Shown here piece by piece: positions 24,674 to 33,386 of a stretch of DNA of 64,000 nucleotides. The translations under genes and the position numbers were made by a program. This DNA comes from Winogradskyella sp. UBA3174. GTDB lineage: Bacteria; Bacteroidota; Bacteroidia; Flavobacteriales; Flavobacteriaceae. The notes below the pieces were generated by a model. That model saw only the letters and a list, made by a program, of their open reading frames with translations, had not been told where the DNA came from and did no database searches. The DNA is taken from NCBI RefSeq assembly GCF_002364335.1, contig NZ_DEXW01000025.1, positions 118,030 to 182,029 on the forward strand, in the 5' to 3' direction. The stretch's first letter is position 1, and each line of letters starts with the position of its first letter.

Positions 24674-24949
24674 ATGAAATTAAAAAAGAATAGAAAATTT
24701 AGTTATGCACCACGTTTTTATAAAGGTGAAGGTAATCCTTATGAACTTAAACATAAGTTTGATGATCAGAGACAGACTGTTAATTTGCCAAAAGGGATAA
24801 AAGGTAAATGGAATGCAGCTTTAGACGATTATCAAGGCAATAGAAATGATAATGCAAATAAGCGTGTACTTATTATTGTGGGTGTTTTGGTGTTGTTATT
24901 TTTAATTATTATTGGTTTCGATTTGTCTATTTTCCTTCCTAAAAGCTAA
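24674..24949 (+). CDS. Small membrane protein, paralog of the preceding gene
   Basis: The 91-residue protein shares the N-terminal KKNxKFSYxPRF motif and a single C-terminal membrane helix (VLIIVGVLVLLFLIIIGF) with the gene before it. The middle part is longer (QRQTVNLPKGIKGKWN) and contains the same KWN motif. It overlaps the mutL start by one base (TAATG), so translation is coupled. The conservation of two copies here suggests a real function not yet named. Confidence 0.75.
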   Translation: MKLKKNRKFSYAPRFYKGEGNPYELKHKFDDQRQTVNLPKGIKGKWNAALDDYQGNRNDNANKRVLIIVGVLVLLFLIIIGFDLSIFLPKS

Positions 24950-26790
24950 TGATAGATATTATACAACTTTTACCAGATCATGTTGCCAATCAAATTGCAG
25001 CAGGTGAGGTAGTGCAACGACCAGCTTCAGTAGTTAAAGAACTATTAGAAAATGCCATAGATGCAGACGCTACAGAGATTAAACTCATAGTTAAAGATGC
25101 TGGAAAAACGTTAGTGCAAATAATAGACAATGGCAAAGGTATGAGTGTAACAGACGCGCGCTTAAGTTTTGAACGACATGCCACGTCTAAAATTAGATCT
25201 GCAGAAGATTTATTTCAATTAAATACTAAAGGTTTTAGAGGTGAAGCTTTAGCGAGTATCGCAGCTATTGCGCACGTAGATTTAAAAACAAAACGACCAG
25301 AAGATGAATTAGGCACCGCAATTGAGATTGAAGGTAGTATCGTAAAATCTCAAGATGTTTCGGTGACTCCTTCAGGAACTTCTGTTGCTGTAAAGCATCT
25401 ATTTTTTAATATTCCTGCAAGACGAAATTTCTTAAAATCAGATACTGTAGAATTACGACATATTACTGATGAGTTTCATCGTGTCGCTTTAGCACATCCA
25501 TCTATTGCTTTTGCATATTATAATAACGGGAGTGAATTGTTTAATCTTCCTCAAGAAAACTATAGACAACGTATCGTTCATATTTTTGGCTCTAAAACGA
25601 ATGAAAAGTTAGTGCCTGTAGAAGAGGAAACTGAAGTTTTGAAAATTTCGGGATTTGTTGGTAAACCAGAATTCTCTAAAAAAACAAAATCAGAACAATT
25701 CTTTTTTGTAAATAATCGCTTTATAAAAAGTCCGTATTTGAATCATGCTATTAATGCAGCATTTGAAGGCTTACTAAAAGACGGTTATCATCCGAGTTAT
25801 TTTTTAAATTTAACCGTAGATCCTAAAACTATTGATATTAATATTCACCCAACAAAAACTGAAATTAAGTTTGATGACGAGCATACACTTTATGCTATTC
25901 TGCGTTCATCTGTAAAGCATAGTTTAGGGCAATTTAATATTGCTCCGGTTTTAGATTTTGAACATCAAAGTAATTTTAACACACCCTATAACTATAAGGA
26001 TAAAACAGCCTCTGCTCCTGGTGTAGAAGTAGATAAAAATTTTAATCCGTTTTCTGAAGGTTCTGGCAAAAACACGTTTTCATATAAACAAACACCAACT
26101 GCATCTTGGGAAAGTCTTTATGTTGGCTTAGAATCTAAAGGAAATAATACAAAACCTAATTTTGGTGAAGTTACATTTGAAAGTGATTCAAAATCTGAAT
26201 CTATATTTGGTGATGGATCTATTGAAACGACTAAAACAACATTTCAATTACAACAAAAATATATAGTAAGCACTATTAAATCTGGTATGTTAATCATTGA
26301 TCAGAATAGAGCACATCAACGTGTTTTATATGAAAAATTCTTAAAGCACATTACGATTAAAGAAGCTACAAGTCAGCAATTGTTATTCCCATTACAATTA
26401 CACTTTACGCCAAGTGAGACCAAAATAATTAGAGATTTAAAGTCCGATTTAGAACATACAGGTTTTGTTTTTTCTGAATTAAACGATAGTGAGGTAACGA
26501 TAACAGGTGTGCCTGTCGGAGTGCCAGAAAGTGAGGTGTCTATTATCTTAGAGCAATTAATTAGTGATGTTGAAAACGATGTGCCAGATGCTAACTTTAG
26601 TTCTACAGATTTATTGGCTAAATCTATGGCAAAGAGTTTAGCCATTAAAAACGGACAATCACTAAATAGCAATGAGCAAGAACATATGGTAAATAGTTTA
26701 TTTGCTTGTAAAGAACCCAATGTATCACCAACTAATAGACCTACGTTTATTACGTTAGGAGTTGATGATATTGAAAAGAAATTTATGTAA
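24949..26790 (+). CDS. mutL: DNA mismatch repair protein MutL
   Basis: The 613-residue protein has the GHKL ATPase N-terminus with motif I ELLENAIDADA, motif II DNGKGM and motif III GFRGEALASIAAI. A flexible Ser/Pro-rich linker (about residues 340-430) and a C-terminal dimerisation domain follow. The nuclease metal motif typical of MutL endonucleases, DQHAxxERxxYE, appears only as DQNRAHQRVLYEKF. Its first Asp and most contacts are kept, but His is Asn. MutL couples MutS mismatch recognition to strand removal. It is in an operon with the two rhomboid genes. Confidence 0.96.
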   Translation: MIDIIQLLPDHVANQIAAGEVVQRPASVVKELLENAIDADATEIKLIVKDAGKTLVQIIDNGKGMSVTDARLSFERHATSKIRSAEDLFQLNTKGFRGEALASIAAIAHVDLKTKRPEDELGTAIEIEGSIVKSQDVSVTPSGTSVAVKHLFFNIPARRNFLKSDTVELRHITDEFHRVALAHPSIAFAYYNNGSELFNLPQENYRQRIVHIFGSKTNEKLVPVEEETEVLKISGFVGKPEFSKKTKSEQFFFVNNRFIKSPYLNHAINAAFEGLLKDGYHPSYFLNLTVDPKTIDINIHPTKTEIKFDDEHTLYAILRSSVKHSLGQFNIAPVLDFEHQSNFNTPYNYKDKTASAPGVEVDKNFNPFSEGSGKNTFSYKQTPTASWESLYVGLESKGNNTKPNFGEVTFESDSKSESIFGDGSIETTKTTFQLQQKYIVSTIKSGMLIIDQNRAHQRVLYEKFLKHITIKEATSQQLLFPLQLHFTPSETKIIRDLKSDLEHTGFVFSELNDSEVTITGVPVGVPESEVSIILEQLISDVENDVPDANFSSTDLLAKSMAKSLAIKNGQSLNSNEQEHMVNSLFACKEPNVSPTNRPTFITLGVDDIEKKFM

Positions 26791-26793
26791 TCT

Positions 26794-27546
26794 ATGAGAC
26801 AAGGTATAACTGATGCAGTAAAGCATTTATTGATAATTAATGTAGTTATGTTCGTTGGGACATTGGCTATTGGTAATGGGGATGCTTTTTATCAATGGTT
26901 TGCGTTATATTTTCCCAAAAATGATATGTTTCAACTGTGGCAAGTTGTAACTCATATGTTTATGCATGGTGGATTTGCTCATATTTTATTCAATATGTTT
27001 GCACTTTGGATGTTTGGTACAGCCGTTGAGCAGGTTTTTGGTTGGAAGAAATTTGTGATTTTTTATTTATTATCAGGATTTGGTGCAGCTACAATTCAAG
27101 TTGCATTTTTATACTTTCAATTTAATACAGGCTTATCTACTTTAATAGAATCGGGATTTTTACAATCCGATATAGTAAATATTTTAAGTGAGGGTAAATA
27201 TAATACAGGTTGGGTGTCAATTTTGGGTGACAATTTTGATGGATTTGTAGGTGCATTTAATTCCACAATGGTAGGTGCATCTGGTGCAATAATGGGTGTT
27301 TTAGTTGCTTTTGGAATGTTGTTTCCAGAATCTAAATTGATGCTTATTTTTCTACCAGTACCCATAAAGGCAAAATATTTTATTCCGGCTATAATTGCAT
27401 TAGATTTGTTTTCTGGTTTAACCGGTCAATCTATATTTAGCCCAAGTAATACAGCATATATGGCACATGTTGGTGGTGCATTAACTGGCTTTTTACTCAT
27501 GTATTTTTGGAAGAAAAATGAATCTGATAAACACCGTTGGAATTAA
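26794..27546 (+). CDS. Rhomboid family intramembrane serine protease
   Basis: The 250-residue protein has six predicted membrane helices. The catalytic dyad is Ser163 in VGASGAIMG and His225 in MAHVGGA; the HxxxN oxyanion motif is MHGGFAHILFN. A 30-residue loop between the second and third helices is longer than usual. It cuts substrates within the membrane. It is 3 bases downstream of mutL and directly followed by a second rhomboid, so the two may act as a pair. Substrates are unknown. Confidence 0.94.
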   Translation: MRQGITDAVKHLLIINVVMFVGTLAIGNGDAFYQWFALYFPKNDMFQLWQVVTHMFMHGGFAHILFNMFALWMFGTAVEQVFGWKKFVIFYLLSGFGAATIQVAFLYFQFNTGLSTLIESGFLQSDIVNILSEGKYNTGWVSILGDNFDGFVGAFNSTMVGASGAIMGVLVAFGMLFPESKLMLIFLPVPIKAKYFIPAIIALDLFSGLTGQSIFSPSNTAYMAHVGGALTGFLLMYFWKKNESDKHRWN

Positions 27547-27548
27547 TT

Positions 27549-28424
27549 ATGAGTTCAATAAAAGATTTTAAATATAAGTTCTATAAGTTAGACGCTTTTG
27601 GTAAAATAATAGCCATAACGACAGTTGTGTTCATACTAGATTTAGTGCTGTCGAGTCTGCTGAGGCTCAATTTTATTAAGTATTTTGTTTTGCCATCTGG
27701 TTTTATGGATTTTATTGTCCAACCCTGGTCTTTAATTACTTATGGTTTTATTCATAGTGGTATTTGGCACTTGTTATTTAACATGCTATTTCTTTATTAT
27801 TTATCTCGTATAGCTTCTAATTTATTTAGAACTAAAATGATTTTGAATGTTTATTTTTTAGGAATTATTGTTGGTGGATTATTTTATTTGGCAGTAGCAA
27901 ACGTATTACCACCGAGTTTTCTAGAAGTTGAAAATGGAATATTAGTTGGTGCATCTGCAGGTATAAGTGCGTTATTAGTTTTTGTAGCATTATATATGCC
28001 AAATTCTGAAATTCGCCTTTTTAATGTATTCAACGTTAAATGGAAGTATATAGCCCTATTTTTTATTGGTTTTGATGTGATTAGAATATTTATGGGTATT
28101 AACCAAGGTGGTTATATTGCTCATCTTGGTGGTTATATTCTAGGTTACTTTTATGCCACTAAACTTAAAGAAGGAAAAGATATTGGAGTAGGGTTTGAGC
28201 GTGCTATGGATAGCGTTACAGGTTGGTTTAAGCCAAAATCTAACTTAAAGACGGTTTACCGTAAGAAAATTAAAGAGGAATTTGCAGGAAAGACTAAACA
28301 AGAGTTTAATACGTTTAATAATCAAAAAAAGATAGATCTAATTCTCGATAAAATCAGTAAAAGTGGTTATGAGAGTTTAACTTCAGAAGAAAAAGAATTT
28401 TTATTTAAAGCAGGAAAGAATTAA
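27549..28424 (+). CDS. Rhomboid family intramembrane serine protease with C-terminal extension
   Basis: The ATG at 27549 (MSSIKDFKY) yields 291 residues. The rhomboid core keeps Ser136 in VGASAGISA, His192 in IAHLGGY and SGIWHLLFN. A soluble extension of about 90 residues follows (residues 205-291), rich in Lys, Phe and Glu, with a helical end ILDKISKSGYESLTSEEKEF. That end matches the short DUF6576-type tail seen on flavobacterial rhomboids. It starts 2 bases after the first rhomboid stops. Confidence 0.93.
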   Translation: MSSIKDFKYKFYKLDAFGKIIAITTVVFILDLVLSSLLRLNFIKYFVLPSGFMDFIVQPWSLITYGFIHSGIWHLLFNMLFLYYLSRIASNLFRTKMILNVYFLGIIVGGLFYLAVANVLPPSFLEVENGILVGASAGISALLVFVALYMPNSEIRLFNVFNVKWKYIALFFIGFDVIRIFMGINQGGYIAHLGGYILGYFYATKLKEGKDIGVGFERAMDSVTGWFKPKSNLKTVYRKKIKEEFAGKTKQEFNTFNNQKKIDLILDKISKSGYESLTSEEKEFLFKAGKN

Positions 28425-28429
28425 CCAAA

Positions 28430-29455
28430 ATGAAAAGGTTAAAATTTGGTAATAAGATTATATTTTTAGTCAACTCTTTAGTTGCCTTTTTATTACTTGT
28501 TTCTTATTTACTGCCCTATGTTCCGCCAAAGAGTTTTTCTATATTATCTGTGTTGAGCCTTGGAGTTCCCTTACTTATAATACTAAACATTTTGTTTTTT
28601 ATGTACTGGTTATTTCGTGTAAAGAAGCAATTGTTATTGTCTTTAGTGGTATTACTTCTAGGTTTTAACCACATTAATGCTATGTATAAATTTTCTTCAT
28701 CTAATAACATAGAAGACAAAGAGAATTTTTCAGTTATGTCCTTTAATGTAAGATCGTTTAATAGGTATCAATGGATACCTAATAAAACTATAAAAGAGGA
28801 TATAATCACATTTATTAAGACAGAGCAACCAGATATATTGTGTTTACAGGAATACCGTACAGGTGATCCAATTAATTTAGAAGGATATTATAACTTTAAT
28901 GCGTTACCAATAGATAATACCATAAAATGGGGACAAGCTATTTTTTCGAAATTTCCTATTGTAAATTCTGGGTCTTTAGAATTTCCTAATACCTATAACA
29001 ACGGAATTTTTGTTGATATAGTAAAACAAAAAGATACGATTAGGGTTTATACATTGCATTTGCAATCCTCAGGTATCGATACAGATGTAGAAAAGCTTAA
29101 AGAAGAAAAATCTAGTGACTTATTTAAACAAGTAGGTTCAACTTTTAGAGCACAACAGTCACAAGTCGAATTATTTTTAGAGCACAAATCTAAATGCACC
29201 TATAAAACAATTGTTACAGGCGACTTTAATAATACAGCCTATTCCTATATATACAAAACAATAAAAGATGATGATTTGAAAGATACTTTTATAGAAGCTG
29301 GTAATGGCTTCGGAAGAACTTTCGATTTTAAATTCTTTCCATTACGAATTGATTTTGTCCTATCTCACAAAGGTTTTACTGTAAACGGGTTTAAAAGTTA
29401 TAATGTAAAATTATCTGATCATTACCCCATAAAAGCGACATTAAAATTACATTAA
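28430..29455 (+). CDS. Endonuclease/exonuclease/phosphatase (EEP) family membrane protein
   Basis: The 341-residue protein has three membrane helices in residues 12-85. An EEP domain then faces the periplasm. Catalytic motifs are visible: SVMSFNVRSFN, ILCLQEYR (metal Glu), VYTLHLQSSG, VTGDFNNTAYS and a final SDHYPIKA. The family hydrolyses phosphodiesters of nucleic acids or lipids; for membrane-tethered members a lipid or periplasmic substrate is plausible. It ends 9 bases into the 3' end of the convergent DUF6122 gene. Confidence 0.92.
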   Translation: MKRLKFGNKIIFLVNSLVAFLLLVSYLLPYVPPKSFSILSVLSLGVPLLIILNILFFMYWLFRVKKQLLLSLVVLLLGFNHINAMYKFSSSNNIEDKENFSVMSFNVRSFNRYQWIPNKTIKEDIITFIKTEQPDILCLQEYRTGDPINLEGYYNFNALPIDNTIKWGQAIFSKFPIVNSGSLEFPNTYNNGIFVDIVKQKDTIRVYTLHLQSSGIDTDVEKLKEEKSSDLFKQVGSTFRAQQSQVELFLEHKSKCTYKTIVTGDFNNTAYSYIYKTIKDDDLKDTFIEAGNGFGRTFDFKFFPLRIDFVLSHKGFTVNGFKSYNVKLSDHYPIKATLKLH

Positions 29456-29755
29456 CCAGCAGTCTACAGTATCTGAAATTATATGCGCTACTAAGCCCAT
29501 TCCAAATAACCGCGTCTTTTTAAAAAACAGCATTAGTAGATAAATACCAATAGCATAATAACTATGTAGTGGATGAAAATTGATACTACAACGGTTAGGT
29601 TGAAAAATAGGATTAGCTAAAAGGTGATCTAAATCTATAACAAAGGCCAGTAGCATTATTACATAAGCTTTAACCCAATAGTTCTTGAAAAAAAAGATGG
29701 CTACTAGTAATGGTAAACCAAAATGTAAACCATAATGTATACAGAATTGAAGCAT
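29447..29755 (-). CDS. DUF6122 family membrane protein
   Basis: The 102-residue protein has three to four helices with conserved His and Asp residues (CIHYGLHFGLPL, VIDLDHLLANP, FHPLHSYYA, HIISDTVDCW). They resemble the metal-binding pattern of YdjM-like membrane metal-dependent hydrolases. It overlaps the EEP gene on the opposite strand by 9 bases. It ends the minus-strand parAB-lepB run and starts 2 bases after the WbqC stop. The activity is unproven. Confidence 0.8.
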   Translation of the reverse strand: MLQFCIHYGLHFGLPLLVAIFFFKNYWVKAYVIMLLAFVIDLDHLLANPIFQPNRCSINFHPLHSYYAIGIYLLMLFFKKTRLFGMGLVAHIISDTVDCWLM

Positions 29756-29757
29756 AA

Positions 29758-30369
29758 TTATAGGTTTTGAATTTTTAGATAGAAGACCGTATTTGGACCT
29801 TCATTAAAAAGAAGATCGAGGATGCTTAGATTAGGAATAAAACCGTGCTTTTCTGTAAAAACTTGCGTGTATGGTTTTAAAGAAGTGATTTCGAAATTTC
29901 GATTCACTAAATGTCTATAATTAATTTTATCTTTTGATTCTTTTTCAAACATTTGTGTTTTAGAAGTCTTTAAATTTGTTTGAAGACAGTCTAATAAGAT
30001 TTCGAAGGCTTTTAAATTAAAGTCCAAAATGTAGTCAAATCGTTTTTCAAACAAAGGCATTAAATCATCAATGTAGTACTCAAAAAATGGAGACATGCGG
30101 TATGCAGATTCTAAGGACTTTAAATGCTGAAGTTGCCAATCGTTTTCATTGGCGAGCTTAACATCTTTATAGAGTTGCCTGTTTTTCTGTGTATAACTTA
30201 CAGGTGCTGTTAAAGCTAGCTTACCATTTGCACCATAAATTTCTGTGCGATTTCTAAGTGTTTGTTTTTGGTAATTATCACAAACTTCCAAATAAACCAC
30301 ATTGGCCTTAATCATAGCTGTAAAATTTGCTATGTTAGGGAAATAGGTGGGATGTATAAGACAACTCAT
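29758..30369 (-). CDS. WbqC family protein
   Basis: The 203-residue protein opens with the family signature HPTYFPNIANFTAMIKA and contains NRTEIYGANGKLALTAPV. The WbqC family is associated with surface polysaccharide synthesis and is proposed to be enzymatic; biochemical evidence is limited. It lies 25 bases downstream of lepB on the same strand. The linkage to lepB and dapB is typical in flavobacteria and is not a polysaccharide locus here. Confidence 0.85.
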   Translation of the reverse strand: MSCLIHPTYFPNIANFTAMIKANVVYLEVCDNYQKQTLRNRTEIYGANGKLALTAPVSYTQKNRQLYKDVKLANENDWQLQHLKSLESAYRMSPFFEYYIDDLMPLFEKRFDYILDFNLKAFEILLDCLQTNLKTSKTQMFEKESKDKINYRHLVNRNFEITSLKPYTQVFTEKHGFIPNLSILDLLFNEGPNTVFYLKIQNL

Positions 30370-30394
30370 TATGTCTTTGGTTTAGGTAAGCAGA

Positions 30395-32020
30395 TTAAGC
30401 TTTAGCTTTCTTTTTCTTTCTCCATCTATTAAAGAAGGTGATTCCTAAAATGAATATTATAAAAGGAATTAAATAAGAGGAACGAGTTCCATCACCACTA
30501 ACTGTCGTAAACACACGATCCCAACGAATACTCCAATTTTTAATACCATCATTTATACCATCAATACTCATCCAAATAAATACAGGTTTACCAAAGGTGT
30601 GATTAAATGGTACAAATCCCCAATATCTACTATCAATAGAATTATGGCGATTATCACCCATCATCCAATAATAGTCTTGTTTAAATGTATAGTCTGTAGC
30701 TAATTCATCATCAATAAAAATTTGATTACCTCGTGTCATAACACTATGGCCTTCGTATTCTGATATGGCGCGTTTATAAACAGAAATATTCTCCGGAGTT
30801 AAGTTAACAGTTGCTCCTTTTTTAGGAATGTAAAGTGGGCCGAAATAATTAGCATTCCAATCGTAATTTTGATCATGCGGGAATATTCTGTTTTTAGGAT
30901 CTTTAATGCCTTTCTCATCTGCAGAAAAAGTGATAGAGGCTATGTTAGGATGAAGTACCGCTCTTTTTGCAGCTTCAGGTGTTGTTTGTACAACATAAGA
31001 ATTTGTTTCATTATTGAAACCTATGCCGTCAGTTATGTCGTATTTTTTAAGGATAGTCTGAATTCTAGCTACATTTTGCTGCGTATTAATTTGAATATTA
31101 TTAAAAACAATATCATAAGAAAATTGAAGCTTAGCTCTACTAGGTAATTTATTTTGTACACCATTAATAAATACAAGGCCATTTCGTACTTCTAAAGTAT
31201 CACCTGCAACACCAACACAACGTTTAACTAAATTTGTTTTCTTATCAATAGGTTTGTAATAATTACGATCTGGGTTGAAATTATTCATATCCAACAAGGT
31301 ATCTGCTGGCTGATTAAAAACTACAATATCATTACGCTCAATAGATTCAAAACCTGGTAATCTTAAATAAGGAAGTTGAAGTTTGTTTTTCCAAGACGTA
31401 TTACGTTCTTCGAAGTTGTCATTATATAAATATGATTTTATATTTAGTTTCGGAATCGTATCATGTACCATTGGTGTTCCAACAGTCGTCATCGGTGCTC
31501 TAGGGCCATAATGTAACTTGCTTACGATTAAAAAATCACCAACTAAAAGTGATTTTTCTAAAGACGACGACGGAATCACAAAAGGTTGAAAGAAATAAGT
31601 ATGCACAATAGTTGCTGCAACAATAGCAAACAGAATGGACGTAATCCATTCTCCACTAGACGTTTTTGGTTTTAGTTCTCTATTTTGTATATAGTTGACA
31701 TCAGCAACATAATTTAGATAATAAAGATAGAAGCCCAATGTGACAATGCATAGTAGTGCATCTACTTTAGTATCCTTTCCAAATGCTCTTGCCGTTTCTA
31801 CCCAAACTGCAGGTGTCATTATAAGATTTACTATTGGTAAAAACATTAAGATAACCCACCACCAAGGGCGCGAAATAATCTTCATTAAAATAACAGCATT
31901 GTAAACTGGTACAAATGCTTCCCAAGCTTTTCTACCTGCCTTTATATATAATTTCCATGTGCCTAGGCCATGAATAAGTTGTAAAATCAATAAAAATATA
32001 AACCACTGTGTCCAGCTCAT
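30395..32020 (-). CDS. lepB: Signal peptidase I
   Basis: The 541-residue protein is far longer than the 250-320 residues of proteobacterial LepB. Four N-terminal helices precede the catalytic domain. The catalytic Ser is residue 153 in VIPSSSLEKSLLVGD and the Lys is residue 266 in NLVKRCVGVAGDTLEV. The late box GDNRHNSIDSRYWG is intact. A large insertion (about residues 280-430) separates these boxes. The residue after the Ser is Leu, where most family members have Met. It removes signal peptides of exported proteins at the inner membrane and lies in the par-dapB run. Confidence 0.94.
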   Translation of the reverse strand: MSWTQWFIFLLILQLIHGLGTWKLYIKAGRKAWEAFVPVYNAVILMKIISRPWWWVILMFLPIVNLIMTPAVWVETARAFGKDTKVDALLCIVTLGFYLYYLNYVADVNYIQNRELKPKTSSGEWITSILFAIVAATIVHTYFFQPFVIPSSSLEKSLLVGDFLIVSKLHYGPRAPMTTVGTPMVHDTIPKLNIKSYLYNDNFEERNTSWKNKLQLPYLRLPGFESIERNDIVVFNQPADTLLDMNNFNPDRNYYKPIDKKTNLVKRCVGVAGDTLEVRNGLVFINGVQNKLPSRAKLQFSYDIVFNNIQINTQQNVARIQTILKKYDITDGIGFNNETNSYVVQTTPEAAKRAVLHPNIASITFSADEKGIKDPKNRIFPHDQNYDWNANYFGPLYIPKKGATVNLTPENISVYKRAISEYEGHSVMTRGNQIFIDDELATDYTFKQDYYWMMGDNRHNSIDSRYWGFVPFNHTFGKPVFIWMSIDGINDGIKNWSIRWDRVFTTVSGDGTRSSYLIPFIIFILGITFFNRWRKKKKAKA

Positions 32021-32080
32021 AATATGTTGTTTAATCTAGTAGGTTGAAAATTATTTTATTTTGTTTCAATTTTTGGCAAA

Positions 32081-32782
32081 TTAACCAATGTTTAACACAT
32101 CCTTCATTGTAAAGACCCCTTTTTTGTCTTTAATCCATTCTGCAGCAATAACAGCTCCTAATGCAAATCCTTTTCGACTATGTGCTGTGTGTTTAATACT
32201 TATGGTATCAATATCTGACTTATAACTAACTTCATGAGTGCCTGGAAAATTTTCAATACGTTTAGCCTCTATTTGTACTTCATTAGCTTTTGGTTCATCT
32301 AATGTCCAGTCCTTATAATTTGTATGCTCAATGATTTGATTTGCTAAAGTGATAGCTGTACCACTTGGTGCATCTAATTTTTGTTTGTGATGAATTTCTT
32401 CTATTTCCGTAGAATAGCCATCTAAATTAGCCATGAGTTGACTTAACTTTAAATTGATTTCAAAAAAGATGTTGACTCCTAAGCTAAAGTTGGAAGCATA
32501 AAGAAATGTTCCATTTTTAGTTTTACAATAATCAATAATTTCATCATAATCATTTAGCCAACCAGTAGTGCCTGAAATTACAGCAATATTTGCGTCTAAA
32601 GCCTTTTTTATATTTTCTACAGCTTTAGATGGTAGGCTAAAATCTATAGCTACATCTGTGTTTGAGAAGTCAAAATTTGAAGTAGAACTCTCTATTTTTA
32701 AAGAAATAGTATGCTTACGTTCTAAAGCAATAATCTCAATACTTTTACCCATTTTTCCGTAACCGAGTAATGCAATTCTCAT
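32081..32782 (-). CDS. dapB: 4-hydroxy-tetrahydrodipicolinate reductase
   Basis: The 233-residue protein has the Rossmann start ALLGYGKMGKSIEI and the substrate motif EIEEHHKQKLDAPSGTA, with the catalytic His and Lys. It uses NAD(P)H to reduce hydroxy-tetrahydrodipicolinate in the lysine and diaminopimelate pathway, supplying the peptidoglycan cross-link. It is short for the family but complete. One base separates it from the DUF5683 gene. Confidence 0.95.
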   Translation of the reverse strand: MRIALLGYGKMGKSIEIIALERKHTISLKIESSTSNFDFSNTDVAIDFSLPSKAVENIKKALDANIAVISGTTGWLNDYDEIIDYCKTKNGTFLYASNFSLGVNIFFEINLKLSQLMANLDGYSTEIEEIHHKQKLDAPSGTAITLANQIIEHTNYKDWTLDEPKANEVQIEAKRIENFPGTHEVSYKSDIDTISIKHTAHSRKGFALGAVIAAEWIKDKKGVFTMKDVLNIG

Positions 32783-32783
32783 A

Positions 32784-33386
32784 TTAAAATTTAAAATTGA
32801 GCGTTAATCCTAAGTCGCCTGTATTCTCCATTTGATTGTATTGATAATGGGGACTTAAACTTAAGTTTTCATCTACATTAAATTGGAGTAGGTGGGCGTC
32901 AACATTGGCATCAATAATATTTAAGGCATAAAGACCTATGGTGACCAGCAGTGAAATTTCTTTATTACGTCTAAATTGTTGCTGCGCTCTTATTAACCCA
33001 TCATCTGAAATTAATGGTGTCTCACCAGGTCCATAAAACTCATCATCTTTAAAACCTGCTAAACGTCTTTTATAAGCACTTCTGTAACGGTCAAACTGTT
33101 TATCATTTCTTACATAGAAATACACACCTGTACCAACAGCGCCCAAAGCAAGAGGTATTTTCCAGTATTTTTTATTGTAAGCCTGTCCTAAACCAGGTAA
33201 AATGGCAGAATAAAAGGCAGCTTTAGATGGTCTAAGTGGATCAATATCAGCTCTTTTAATTAGTTTGTTGTTGAGTAGTAGTTCTTTATTTTCGCCTAAA
33301 CTGATTGAATCTTTATCTTTTTGAGAAAACGATAAAGAGACTGAAAATAGACACAGCAAAAGAAAATAAATACTTTTATTTTGCAC
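32784..33386 (-). CDS. DUF5683 secreted protein, GTG start
   Basis: A GTG start at 33386 yields 200 residues with a signal peptide (VQNKSIYFLLLCLFSVSLSFS) that cleaves before QKDKDS. An earlier ATG frame exists but would bury this signal and overlap parB by 100 bases. The GTG overlaps the end of parB by 11 bases. The core KAAFYSAILPGLGQAYNKKY and the following KIPLALGAVGTGVYFY helix are the DUF5683 marks, suggesting an envelope-associated protein. The function is unknown; it is regularly found between parB and dapB. Confidence 0.85.
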   Translation of the reverse strand: MQNKSIYFLLLCLFSVSLSFSQKDKDSISLGENKELLLNNKLIKRADIDPLRPSKAAFYSAILPGLGQAYNKKYWKIPLALGAVGTGVYFYVRNDKQFDRYRSAYKRRLAGFKDDEFYGPGETPLISDDGLIRAQQQFRRNKEISLLVTIGLYALNIIDANVDAHLLQFNVDENLSLSPHYQYNQMENTGDLGLTLNFKF

